Source: Bugula neritina
Taxonomy: Eukaryota > Bryozoa > Gymnolaemata > Cheilostomatida > Bugulidae
DNA length: 64,000 bases
Assembly: GCA_964035545.1 (NCBI GenBank)
Contig: OZ037768.1
Location: 10,930,741 to 10,994,740 of the forward strand
Reading direction: 5' to 3'
This document shows, one piece after another, positions 13,979 to 26,300 of the stretch. Both the position numbers and the translations under genes were made by a program. The notes under the pieces were generated by a model that was given only the letters and a program-made list of their open reading frames with translations, was not told the DNA's origin and searched no databases. Every line of letters begins with the position of its first letter. The first letter of the stretch is position 1.

Positions 13979-15298
13979 CTTTTCTACTTTTAGCATCCTG
14001 ACCATGTAATCAGTCCATTTATCAGCTGACACCATGCTGACTGCAATGTCTCCATATCTGAGTTCTGTTGACGTATCATCCAGCCAATTCTGGTCACACC
14101 TGTGCTAAATGCAAGCGAAATACTGTAAATGTCTTCGCTGTGACAATTAATTTCATTGCATCTCAAGCTTTTACTATGTGAAAAAATAAATGTGCACCAT
14201 AGAGTTATTGAAATGGTAGAAAATGCTATTTTTAGATTATAAAGTCTGTAGAAGTGTCTTTTCAAAGCCAAATAGCGATTTGTTGGCATGACTCACCTTT
14301 CTCTCCTCGACCACGGTGGTTACCATAACAACTGAACTTGTCTTTTGCTGCCAAATCATGAGCCAAAAGTCATTAATTGTAGCCGCTGTCGGCCCTGTCA
14401 TAGCAAGTGTTAGTTTTGTTATAGACTTGAAAGCTCATATTCATTGGAATATATTTAAAAGTTTATGTTACCAAGTTTTGTAACAAATTTCATTACAATC
14501 GCAGGATTCAATTAATCAATTATTCCCAATAGCTCACTATCTTCCTATCAACACAAAATGGTGATGCAATGAACTTAGGACTGCCAGGAGCATACCCCTG
14601 TAAAAGGCAAAACAGACTTGAAATTAAAGTTTTTTCAGAATTATCAGAGTGCAAAAAAATACGTTTGTTATTCCCACTTGCTTGATAAATTTTAAAAGAA
14701 TGGCGTCATTTTAAAACACCCACAATTCTAGATAATTCTAATGTACAGCTGCAGCTGATTAGATGAGGTGAGTAATTAGAGTTTCTAATCTCACTTGTAC
14801 TGTGTTAGACAAGTTGACCCCAATTTGTTGATGATGTCACCAACGGCAGCCAATCATAGTGCTCCAAAATATGTCTCACAAATCATTTTGTTGATAGACA
14901 ACATGATTTGTGTGATACGTTGTTAGGATCTTGAACAAAATTGAGAGTAGAAATAAAAAGTAGTTATTGCAAAAAATCATTTACCAAGGTAATTAATGGC
15001 TAATTTACTTGGAGTTATTCTCTCACCGATATGTAGGAGGCATTAATAAAGTCTGATTATTCTTCCGTCTCTCTTTCGAGTATAACTGGGAGGTCATCAA
15101 CTTAATTAAAAACAAATTTAATCTCCAAATGATGGTATTAAAAAATTTACAGAAACTGTTGGTAGCCGTAAAGAGTTTCACAAATAAAAAGAACTTTATC
15201 ACGCTGGTCCACAGAAGATGGTTGTTGGCAATTCACCAACCAGGATAGAGGCCCTCATATCGGCACTTTCTTTTGTTTTTTGGGAGGACAGCAGCTTC
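13979..15298 (-). pseudogene. Receptor-type protein tyrosine phosphatase exons, degenerate and truncated
   Basis: Five blocks in transcript order spell the first half of a PTP domain. ~15298-15239 has PKNKRKCRYEGLYP (normally KNRY..). 15101-15027 has VDDLPVILE...SDFINASYI, interrupted by a TAA. ~14597-14542 has GYAPGSPKFIASPF (normally GY..P..YIATQ). 14394-14297 has GPTAATINDFWLMIWQQ and VVMVT..VEERK. 14099-13979 has CDQNWLDD and the following strand and helix. The catalytic HCSAGxGRT loop, WPD loop and Q loop are absent, because the next exons downstream are copied receptor exons. The stop, a frame break before CDQ and the missing half make this a pseudogene fragment. Family assignment is firm for the 14297-14394 block. 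Confidence 0.75.
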
Positions 15299-16030
15299 TA
15301 TGATGGGTTTTGGCAGCTCGGCAAGTGACTAGTGAAACACACAACAAACTATTAACTGTTACTATACTTACCAACTTTGAAGCTATATTGTTTTGTAGCA
15401 AAAAACTCTTTTGATAACAAAATACAAACAAAACTAGTCAATTAAAAATATAATGCCAGTGCCAAAAATAATACAAATACCTTTTTTAATATATTACAAC
15501 AGTTATTTCTATAGCATTGTCCATATCTAATCTTTTTAAAGTGTGAAAAGAATTTTCCATCTACTATAGTTGGTAAAAACTTAACTGACAATTAAAACTC
15601 ATTTACAGCTAGAAGCTTGCTGCACAGACATTGAATTTGAAGCAGCGAATATGCTGGCATATTTAGTCTCAAGAAAGTGTAGGCTGTAGCCAAGTTGTTA
15701 TTATTTGTCTCCTTGCAGTAGAGCTGCAAGCCTTTTATATTTACTCTAGGTATAGAGAGTTGATAACTCCACAATATGACATAAAATAACATATACAATA
15801 AACAGGGATAACTCCCAAAGCCATGTTTTGTAAAATATTCCAGTTCATTCAAGAGTCTCAAATATCATCTCAAAAATACAAAAGACGATTTCATAACAAC
15901 AGATTGAATGCTAAATTTACACAAAAAGCTAATAAGCTAAAGCTGAAAAAAGATTTAAGCATGCCTATAAAATCTTGCCTTCTAAATTAGTAATCCTATA
16001 ACCATTGAATCACTAGGGCGATTTTGAAGA

Positions 16031-16150
<120 letters not shown>

Positions 16151-16671
16151 CAATTCCTATTAACGTATATGAGCCCTTGGAGTAAATTTTTCATGAGTAG
16201 ATGATTCCTAAAAAACCAGTAAAACTTCGGTTGAATCAATTATATTCTATAAAATTAATTTTATTGTGTGATCTACATTTCACAAATAGTATATAATAAA
16301 GTAGTCAAAATATTATACATAATTATTGAAAGCAAATTAGGAAGTTGTATAATTGAAATTATAATTTTGCAAATGGCTAATTTCTACTAAGACAAATTAA
16401 TTTGTTCAACTAATAAACTGGTTTGTTAGTAAGAATTACCATGCAACAACATTATATATGTAAGAGAGAATATCACAATGTTATAATACATGTGATTATT
16501 ACTCCTTTACGTTATTATGCAATGTATAGTATAGCATTAAAATATATACAATGTAGTTTTGATTATATATACAAAGAGTACTCTAACACACAATATATTC
16601 ATTGTTTAAGTTTAGGCACTTACAATATCATTAGTGATAAATGTTCAGATATCAATATTATATTATACCTA

Positions 16672-16943
16672 TGTGTATGTGTGTGTATGTGTGTGTATGT
16701 GTGTGTGTGTATGTGTGTGTATGTGTGTGTGTGTATGTGTGTGTATGTGTGTGTGTATGTGTGTATGTGTGTGTATGTGTGTGTATGTGTGTATGTGTGT
16801 GTATGTGTGTGTGTATGTGTGTGTATGTGTGTGTGTATGTGTGTATGTGTGTGTATGTGTGTGTATGTGTGTGTATGTGTGTATGTGTGTGTATGTGTAT
16901 GTGTGTATGTGTGTATGTGTATGTGTATGTGTGTATGTGTGTA

Positions 16944-16984
<41 letters not shown>

Positions 16985-17182
16985 GTGTGTGTATGTGTGT
17001 ATGTGTGTATGTGTGTGTATGTGTGTATGTGTGTGCGTATGTGTGTGCGTATGTGTGTGCGTATGTGTGTGTATGTGTGTGTATGTGTGTATGTGTGTGC
17101 GTGTGTGTGCGTGTGTGTGCGTGTGTGTGCCTGTGTGTGTGTGTGCGTGTGTGTGCCTGTGTGTGCGTGTGTGTGTGTGTGT
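16672..17182. repeat. Compound (GT)n / GTAT / GTGC tract, ~510 bp
   Basis: GTGT runs are regularly interrupted by AT (TATGTGTG units), shifting near 17034 to GTGTGTGC units and then to plain GT. The ordered change of interrupting base along the tract suggests stepwise expansion of sub-variants. The long cysteine-rich open frames across it are artefacts. Confidence 0.97.
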
Positions 17183-17375
17183 ATAATGTGATGATAGCAA
17201 TAATTGTACTTATATTATGCTTATTTGATTAATATTCAAATGCACATTTTAACTGACTATAATTTGAAAGTAGAGTTAAAAACAAAAGCTGTTACTAATT
17301 TAGCTGATTAAAACAATTCTTTTCCAAAGTGAAAAGCAAAAAGTGTAAAAGTCTTGAAATATTATATATATTTAT

Positions 17376-20300
17376 TTATGTAGAGCAAGACGTAGGGTTG
17401 CTAAAAGTAAAATGTGGAGTTGGTACAGGGGCACTCGTGAGAAAGTTTCCAGTCTCAGAGTTTTCCTCTTTCTGCAAGCCGTAATTTTGTGATTTTAACT
17501 CTTCAAAATATACTTCTGGTGGCTCAACTTCTTCACTAGTGTTTTTGGAATCGTCATTTGATGCTGCACCTGCAACATTCTCTTGTGACGTCTTCGGCTC
17601 ACTTGTATATTCCTTAAGTGGCTCTATTTTTGTGTAACCGTCTGCAGCACTCTCTGATATTGGACACAAGAGACATGTTACAATTATTTTACTGTAAAGC
17701 TGAAGCATTTACAAAAAAAAGTTATTGAGCATTACAATTTGCTTTGAGTTTCAGTTATGCTGTTGATAATGAAGTAGTCCCAGTAAAAATAAATGTTTGT
17801 TGAAAGATTATTGAGTAAAGAATTACCTGGTCGAATATTGCAGGAAAGATTGTTGTAGGGCAAACTCTGACTGCAGTCGTTAAAACGGCCATAATGGTAA
17901 GACGGTATGTGAGAAGCTCTGCACCCAGATTCGGGCTGCACGCAGACTACAGCTGGTGTTGAAGTGCAGTCTTCTGCAGTTGGTAGGTTCTGCATTTGTG
18001 TTTCAGCTATGTTGTCTGCACTGAAGGCTAGATGAACAAGAGACATGTTGTCTTGATAAAAATGTAGGTCTAATATACAGCATCACTAAAGTCATTTGTT
18101 TCATGAAGCTTCAGGTACTGCATTTAATTTTAGATTATCACATTTTGTAACAATTACTTGATAGGCATTTTAAGTTATACAGTAACAAATTAAACAACAT
18201 AATAAATAAAAGTTGGCAAATTGTACCTGAGTTTTCATTTCCGAGTTCATTAGCTTCTGTGCCAGAAATTAAAGTGCTTTGGGTAGAAACTTCATCTGCA
18301 AAAAATATTGAAACTAGTGAACTTCTGAATGCGAAAATTATGATAGCATAAATGCAGGTATGTATGTGTTGTCACTGTACAGTAGTAGTAACATTAGCAG
18401 TAGCAGTAGCATTAGCAGTAGCAGTAGCATCAGCATTAGCATTAGCAGTAGCAGTAGCAGTAGCAGTAGTAGTAACAGTAGCATCAGTAGCAGTAGTAGT
18501 AACAGTAGCATCAGTAGCAGTAGTAGCAACAGTAGCAGTAGCAGTGGCAGTAGCAGTAGCATCAGCATTAGCAGTAGCAGTAACAGTAGCATCAGTAGCA
18601 GTAGCAGTAGTAGTAACAGTAGCATCAGTAGCAGTAGCAGTAGTAGTAACAGTAGCAGTAGCAGTAGCAGTAGTAGGCTGGTTTACATGAAAGAAACTGC
18701 TAAGTTTGTTACCTTCTTTTGGCCCATTTGTTTGCAAAAACATTTCCATTCTTCTCTCAGTCGTTTTATCTGCAATGTATAATTTATTTTGTGTTATAAC
18801 ATTTCTTATTGAACAAATTTCTAGATTGCCAGTCGCAATCAATTTTTATTTAGTGGTTAGTTGCATGCGCTTATGGAAGGGAAAATTTAAAACCATTACT
18901 GTATAAACATATGCAATTAACTAAAATTATTGCTGTTGTATTATAATTTAAAATATTCGCACCAGATTTCTTCAGACGTTGTCTGAGCACCACTGCAAGT
19001 AAAATCCCAGTCACGATAACGAATAGGGACAGCGGAACTCCAAGGGCGACAAGAAACAAATTTTTTTCAGGTTCATCAGTAAGAATTTCAGGAGGCGACG
19101 TACTGGAAGTACAACCAAATGAACAGGTGTTGTGTCCACAATGCATACCATCAAATTGATATATCTCCTCCACTCCTTTACGGAATTTGAAGTTCAGTGT
19201 GACTGAAGTAACGGTATCAAGCTCGGAGTGATTATAGCTAGAAATGAATTGGGCTATTTTTTCATACTTTACATCGTTGCTGTTTGTTGTGTGTTTGGGT
19301 TGAATGATGAACAAATCATGTCCATGTCTTCCATCATAGTTTGAGTTAAAAGGCTCTACACTAAGAACACCCGGTTCCAGACTGTCTTCTGCATCTGAGT
19401 TAGGCAGCTTCACATTTTTAATGTGATTCTTAAGCAGCTGAGATAAATCCTCACTTCTGTTGTATAGCAGTGGACAAGTGTAGTTACCCTTGCAGATCTC
19501 AAGTGCATATGAGTGAAATCCATAGACAAACGCGTATAAGGCCTGTATTGCTAAAACTGCGTAATGTTCAGCCTTGTATACACCATATGGAGAATAGCCT
19601 TCAGATTCTAAGCATGGCACATTGTAGGGAGTGACATAGAAGCCTCTAATCTTGCACTGTCTTTTTTCCTGATACATCCTGGTAAACCACAGATTGTCAA
19701 GAAACTTTCCTTTGGCTCTAAGACCCTGCAGATGCTCGATAAATCTAGGCACCTGCGAAAAACACACAGCAATATATCTGACGCTGTTTCAACCAGTAGT
19801 TATGATTTAGAGATTCCCACTCACAAGAAGTTGTTCAATGAAGTATACTTCGAAAGACAAAGGCATTTACTGCGGTGTTGATTATCATAATTTAAATTTA
19901 GTAATAATGCAAAGGCTAAGAAAAGCCTTTTAACATCGCCACCATGATGCTAACATACAATGCCTATTTAGTAAACATAGTCCGAAGTTTAATAATCTGC
20001 CAAATAGGGACAAAAGCCCGACACAAAGTTTAGAGCTCAAAAAGGGTTACTTGAAGAGGAAGTGTCATGCTGGAAACAAATGAGCCTCTAAGCAGATCTC
20101 CGTATTTTTCCTTGATGGCCGGAGACTCATCAAACACTTCGAGTATGAGAAGAGTGTTTCCGCTGTGTATCCACCAATCTCGCCAATATCTCTGGTCTCC
20201 AAATTTAAGCCTGTCTAGCAAGTTTTCCAACGTCTACAAACATTTGTAACAACTAACAGAGTTTACTAAGATTTACAAGGTACCTTTTTAATACAAGTTA

Positions 20301-23300
20301 ATATAAAAATTATTATCTGTGTTTGGAAAAATTATGTTGCTTTCTAAAACAGAATGGTGTAACTTGAACGGACCTTTTCTTCACCGATGAATATCACAAA
20401 GTAACTGCCACTCCCAAGATTTGACATGTTATGCCATAGGTTATCGTAAGCCACTGTGTCATTCTTGCTGTAGTCTAATTCATACTCTTTTAGGAGACAA
20501 AGGTCATGTTGCTTCAATGACTTTAGTTCTTGTTTGATATTCTAAAATGCGTAGAAAGCAGCAATAGGACATTTTAGATTTATACTGCTTATACCTAAAA
20601 CTTGTAGTGTTGAGTTACTTAGTGACCCCTGTGATGTAATGGTTAGGGCACCAGCTTGCAAGTTGGACGTCTGCGGCTCGAACCGCAGACTTCTGACTTA
20701 CAAACTGGTGGGCTAACCATTACACCAAAGAGGCTACTGGGTAGTATCAACTGTACAACACTGAATTTATAGAAATAGCCAACTTTAAATTATCTGTTCT
20801 TACTAAAATGAAATCCCTTCAGTGTGTGAAATCAACATAAAATTAAAAGTTTTAAGCTTTTTCTGGTCATAAACTTCAAGTCCAATTGCTTACTTTTGCC
20901 CCATTGGCTCCATACTCAGAGTTGGTAGAGATTAAAACATATGAGTTAATTTTAGCTTTGCCGGAATCTTCCAGGAACTGAACAAACTGATGCACATTCT
21001 TAGCTAGTTTGCTGAAAGAAGGCTGGACTCTCAGAAAGTGGGTGTTCATGTTAACTTTGTCATCCAGTTTTGAAGTTGAAGCCCCATACGAAACTTGGAT
21101 CAGGTGAGCTGGCATCAACAATGGCTGCATCTGCAGAGTAAAATATTATATGTTTATTCATTATATCCTCAACTCCAGCATCCATAGTAACTAAATACAT
21201 ATATAGCAAAAATAAACACCATTCAACAGTGGTTTAGAGCTGCACTAATATGTAAAACATGCTATTGAATCTTACAAATCTTACAAACCTTTGATATGCT
21301 CACCTGATAAGTGGTGTGACTGGAGTAATCTCCCACTAACCCCACAACCTTAGAACGGTCTAAACAATCTCCATATTTATTACAATAGTCTCTTGTGCCG
21401 TATAGAATATCAATCAGTGTTTTCTGGGCAAGAGCTGAGTTGAAGCAAGTGTCAAATATGAGTAATCCAATGTTCAAACCTTTGTCACCAAAGATTTCAT
21501 TGAGTCGTTTTCGAGCAAAAATGACTGCTTCAGATCTCAATGTATTTGTCCCTTCCTTATCAAAATCTACGCAAGTCAAAAGGTCAGGATAGTCGTTATG
21601 CCTACAAAATTGTCATTTTAAAGTGCAGTTTATATTGTATGTATAGATATGCTAGCAGCATTAAAATACGTCAATTTTCTTGTTACACTAAAGTATTATA
21701 TACTCCTTTCTAAATTAATATAAATCAACACTAAAAATAAAATTTATAAGCTGAATCCAACTATGTTAAATTCATGCTTGCATGTTATACATATGGCGGG
21801 TAAAAATATAGAGATCTGAAATTGTATGCACGAAATTTATGGCTAATCGATACTTGAGGACTTGTGTAAAGTGTGTTAGTTGCTAAGATACAATAGAAAA
21901 CTAATTTAAACCACTTTGAAATTATATAGGATTGTAATTGTGATGTAGGACTAACCTGTCAAAGATTGGCACAGTGACAATAAGAATATAATCTCCAGGT
22001 AGATAAACGTAATTTCTTTTATTGATCTGTTTAGCACACATTGCCCTGCAGTGTACATCAGTGCACCAAGATCCAGGGTTGCTATTGGACGTAGCATTGA
22101 AGTCCCACCCACCAGAAGCTGTGTAGAGGGACTACAAATATATTATAGTATTTTATACTTTATTTGCAATTGAATTTTTGCTGTTATTATGTTATCATGA
22201 TAGTTTTAAGCTGGTAAAGTTTGCTTTTTTCCAGCATCTGTTTCTTCAAGCTTATAGTTTGTGGTTATATGCAGATGATACAGTTGGTTAATATAAAATG
22301 CAGATACATTCAGTTCTAAGGATAGCAATTGTTTCTTAGCACAAGTACTAAGTCCACCAACCTGAAGACTCTGAGAGACGTAGAATATTGAAGGTTCAGG
22401 CAATAGAGCTGTAGGTGTGGCATTGTAAGCCTCTCGATAACTAGAAGTATTTTGAGGATACTGAGCTTTCATCAACTTTAAACTATTGAGTACACTCAGC
22501 TGTAGGTCACTACATCTTCTGATGTCATTTCCGCATTGCGTTTTTAGAATCTCCCCTACAGTTTCACTTTGCAATTGAAGAACAGACTCCAGTTTGCTGA
22601 CGTGAGGGGTTTGTGAGTCATTGTTGTGTCTCACAACGTAAACTTTATCTTTCTGGTAATTTGCTTCGATAGAATTGTCAGCTTGTGTGGATATTATCCA
22701 GTGCATGCTCTCATCATCATTGTTCAACAAGTTTACTAAAACAAACATAAACTGTATTATAATAAAAATTTGTAATTTACTATATAAATTTGTGCAGCTA
22801 CATTTGTTTTATGTTCATGGTTGACTACGTAAAAACAAATAAATATAATACATATTTCATTTATACACAAAGCACCCAATGTATTAAAATTTAGTAAAAT
22901 AAAACAACATACTTGTTTAAATTTGAATTAATCTGAGTTTTAAAAACTTTAATAATAATTCTGTATTATGGAAAAATAAGAAATGTTTTATAAAATCAGT
23001 ATAGTATGAAAGAAAACTAAAACTCACTGGTAGTTGTTTTTGCCATTGAGACAAATATTGTGGCTCTAGTTTTGTCCTTCTTGATGATTTTATCAACCGT
23101 GCCAGTTTCGTCATCACCGGATATTTCAATATATTCCTCCACACAGACGAACTGGTCTCTTAGTTCCTTTTCTAGCAAATTCTTCAGTTCTTTACTTGTT
23201 GAGTCTAAAGTGTGAGCTACTGAGACGTAGTCAAAGTTCAGTTTAACTGCCAGCTCTGCTATAGCCTTTGGAAAAAATTGACAACTTATTAAGCATTTAG

Positions 23301-26300
23301 CATGATTAGAGTGAATAAATTTTAAATTTAGAACTAAAAAAGTATGTTAAGTTATTCGTGCTTCTTTAGCACAGATATTGCTGTTGCTGCATTAATTTTA
23401 AGATGCAAGCTTCCAATTATATCTATTTAAAAATAGAATGAAATTTTAAAATCTCGGTTTGAATGATGGGCAGTAAGAAAATCTTTTATATTTATATTTT
23501 AATTTGTTTAAAGAAAGTTGAGTTTAAAAAATATATTTTCATTCAGCTAAATGCTGACTAACCTAGTATAATTCTAACTAAGTGTATATAAGTAAGTATA
23601 AGTATAAGTAAGTGTATAAATATAAATAAGTGTAGACATACCTTTGCACGCTGACTTAGTTGAACACTGCCATCAAACACATTAGATGGTAAGGCAGCAG
23701 GCAGATTCATCTCCCCCAAGAAAATTATTGGCACTGAAACATCTGGCCAGAGATTTTTCATGTCTTCATAAACAGTCTTTGTGAAACTAATGACTCCTGT
23801 GAATGAGAAATATTGACTTAGCACTCTTGCGTTAACTAATCAAAATAGAAGGGTGGGGTACTGCAAATTCTTGTCTCCCATCTTTATAAGAGTGATTTGA
23901 TTGTAAGATATTGCACATGCAGCAATTTATATTCTAGTTAAGTTTTTTCCTAATTATATTGAAGCCATACTAGAATAACTAGATAGTAGCATTTCTTGAA
24001 CAGCTTTATCTAGCTGCATTGTGTGCTAAATTAAGTTAGTGACTGTTACGCATTGTTTTTATAAATGAATTTCAACTTTGTATGCAATCTTAGAAAAGAA
24101 ATAAAATTAAAACTTTGAATAAAAAGTGTATAAAAGTGTGCATTTGTTTTATATTTACTTTTTTAAAGAGGGCAACTAATTTTGTAGAAAGAAATTATGA
24201 AAGTTTTGTTTGAGGATCAGCTTGTGGCTATGTGAAGACAACTTACAATTATAGCACTGTATTTAAATTTAACAAGCCACTGCAATGAGGCAAAAAACTT
24301 AATATACTTGGTATGTATGGGAGACAAATTAGATGTATCATATATACATTGTATGTCTATAAAACTAACACAATTCACTATTCTATATTACTATAACCGG
24401 ATTAATTGAATTTGATGCAATAAAACTACCAAATATTTTTTAATAAAGCTAATATTTTTACAGATTATTCAACTATAGTTTAAAGCGAATTCAAAGTTTC
24501 CTGAATGTACTATGTACTGTTTTAATATTTAAATATTCTTGTAAGTGCAATGGAAGGAATTCTTGTTTAATAGTCTAAAGTAAATAATTAAATAAAGTAT
24601 ATAGAAATAATACATACAGCATATATTAGATCATTGTTGAAAGCTTATTATAATAATATAGAAGCGATAAAGCAATAAATAGCATATATAATAATACATT
24701 ATTGGAATTTTAACAAACACACAATAACTATTAAAGTGCTGTTGAAGTTTAATGTAATACTATACAATACATACTAGATATAATAATAAATACATATTAT
24801 ATAAGACATAAACACACAATACCTATTAAAGTGCTGTTGAAGTTTGCTGACTGACTAATGCTGTCTCCAGGACACACCTGGGAGTTGACGGAATACCTTG
24901 AAATCTCTGCTGCCACGTGTAACCTGGTAATACTATTGCCATCATAGTCAGGTATATACTCCACTCCTGCAGGTAGAAATATGATGTTGTTAGCACTTGG
25001 TACAGTATAGATATGTGATAGTAAACATACACTGTAGTGTTGAGTTTATCCAGTGGCCCAAGTGGTGTAGTGGTTAGTGCACCTGCTTGCCAGCTGGAGG
25101 TCTTAGGTTTGAATCCCAGTACGTGGGGGCAAACATTTTATAGATACACACATTTAGTGGAATACTTTTCAAAGTCAAAAATTACTTTTAATGACGCTAG
25201 AAGTTTCTAGACTTGGTAGATAACTTTAATCAATCATTATAAATGTGTGAGTAGAAAAACAAAATTAACAGGCCAAACCACAAATCCGCAATAAAACTGA
25301 AAAATATTAATCATCCTGTAATTGAAGTTTAAGCTGATTATACTAGCTGCAGGAAGTAAAATATTTTTAACAAGAATTTAAAGAAATATTTCACTGTTTC
25401 TCTAGTATTTTGCATTTTTGTGTGTAGGGTCACTCAAATGTATGTTTGTTTAATAAATAGTATTTGCCATTTTCTAATTTATAGCTGCCAGTTTTAAAAG
25501 TCAGTTTTACAAACAAACAAACTAAAAATTATGCCTGGTAACTACTACCCACTTTTTAATATTTGTAGATATGAAAATGCTTTGTCATGACCTAACTCAT
25601 CGTAGCAATACTGACGAGACAATGTTTTTATTGATGTAAGGTGAACACAGGATAAGCAAATGTTAATATGGACTATGAAATGCAGTGTTGTTTCTCTTCA
25701 GCCTCTTCCAAGTTCTTTTTGGAGATAAAATAGTGAAATGAGTACAAAACTTTATATATAAAACAAACAAAAGAACATAGAAAACGATTCAAGTTATTGA
25801 TTCTGTTAAAGCTAGAAGAAAGTAGTCAAATGCAGAAATTACTGTCAAGTGGAGACAATAACTACAGTAACTCAGTTAGTCACTACATTTTCTGTCATCC
25901 ACACTGTTTTTATATAGAAGCTGTTTATGAAAATCATTTTTTAAGTTTTCATTAAGCATTTAAATTGACTCACCAATTTTAGTAGCATTGGGCTTGGTAT
26001 TTAGTTGCTGGACAATGTTGTTAGTGTGTATCTCCATCTCAGTCTGTCCAGTAACGCATTCAGAACTGCTGACTCCAATCACCATAAAGTGCATCTGGAT
26101 ATCTGAATATACATCAATTTTAACCGTACACCAAGCTTACATATGTGCATGTATAGATAACTTCTGTTATACTATTGAAGTGTATTTCCAACACTTAATT
26201 TATAATACTCCATTATAAGGCATGTATTATAGCAACTGGAATTGTGCAATTAGTAACATTTCTAATACATAGATTTTAACTGTACACTAAGCTTACTAGT

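Noticed and set aside
16423-17232. 180-270-codon Cys/Val/Tyr/Met-rich ORFs
   Set aside because: They are frame-open readings of the GT/GTAT tract, with no splice sites or conserved motif.
18338-18842. Poly-Leu, poly-Ser and Ala/Val ORFs
   Set aside because: They are artefacts of the AGC/AGT triplet repeat. The true receptor tail exon at 18713-18769 only overlaps their edge.
17376-18963. Hidden seven-helix domain for the receptor
   Set aside because: The exons after the single membrane helix are polar and end in a stop at 17376; no run of hydrophobic exons exists down to 12 kb on this strand.
25052-25130. Genuine tRNA gene
   Set aside because: A- and B-box-like motifs are present, but the acceptor stem does not pair and there is no clear terminator run directly after; it is a SINE head.
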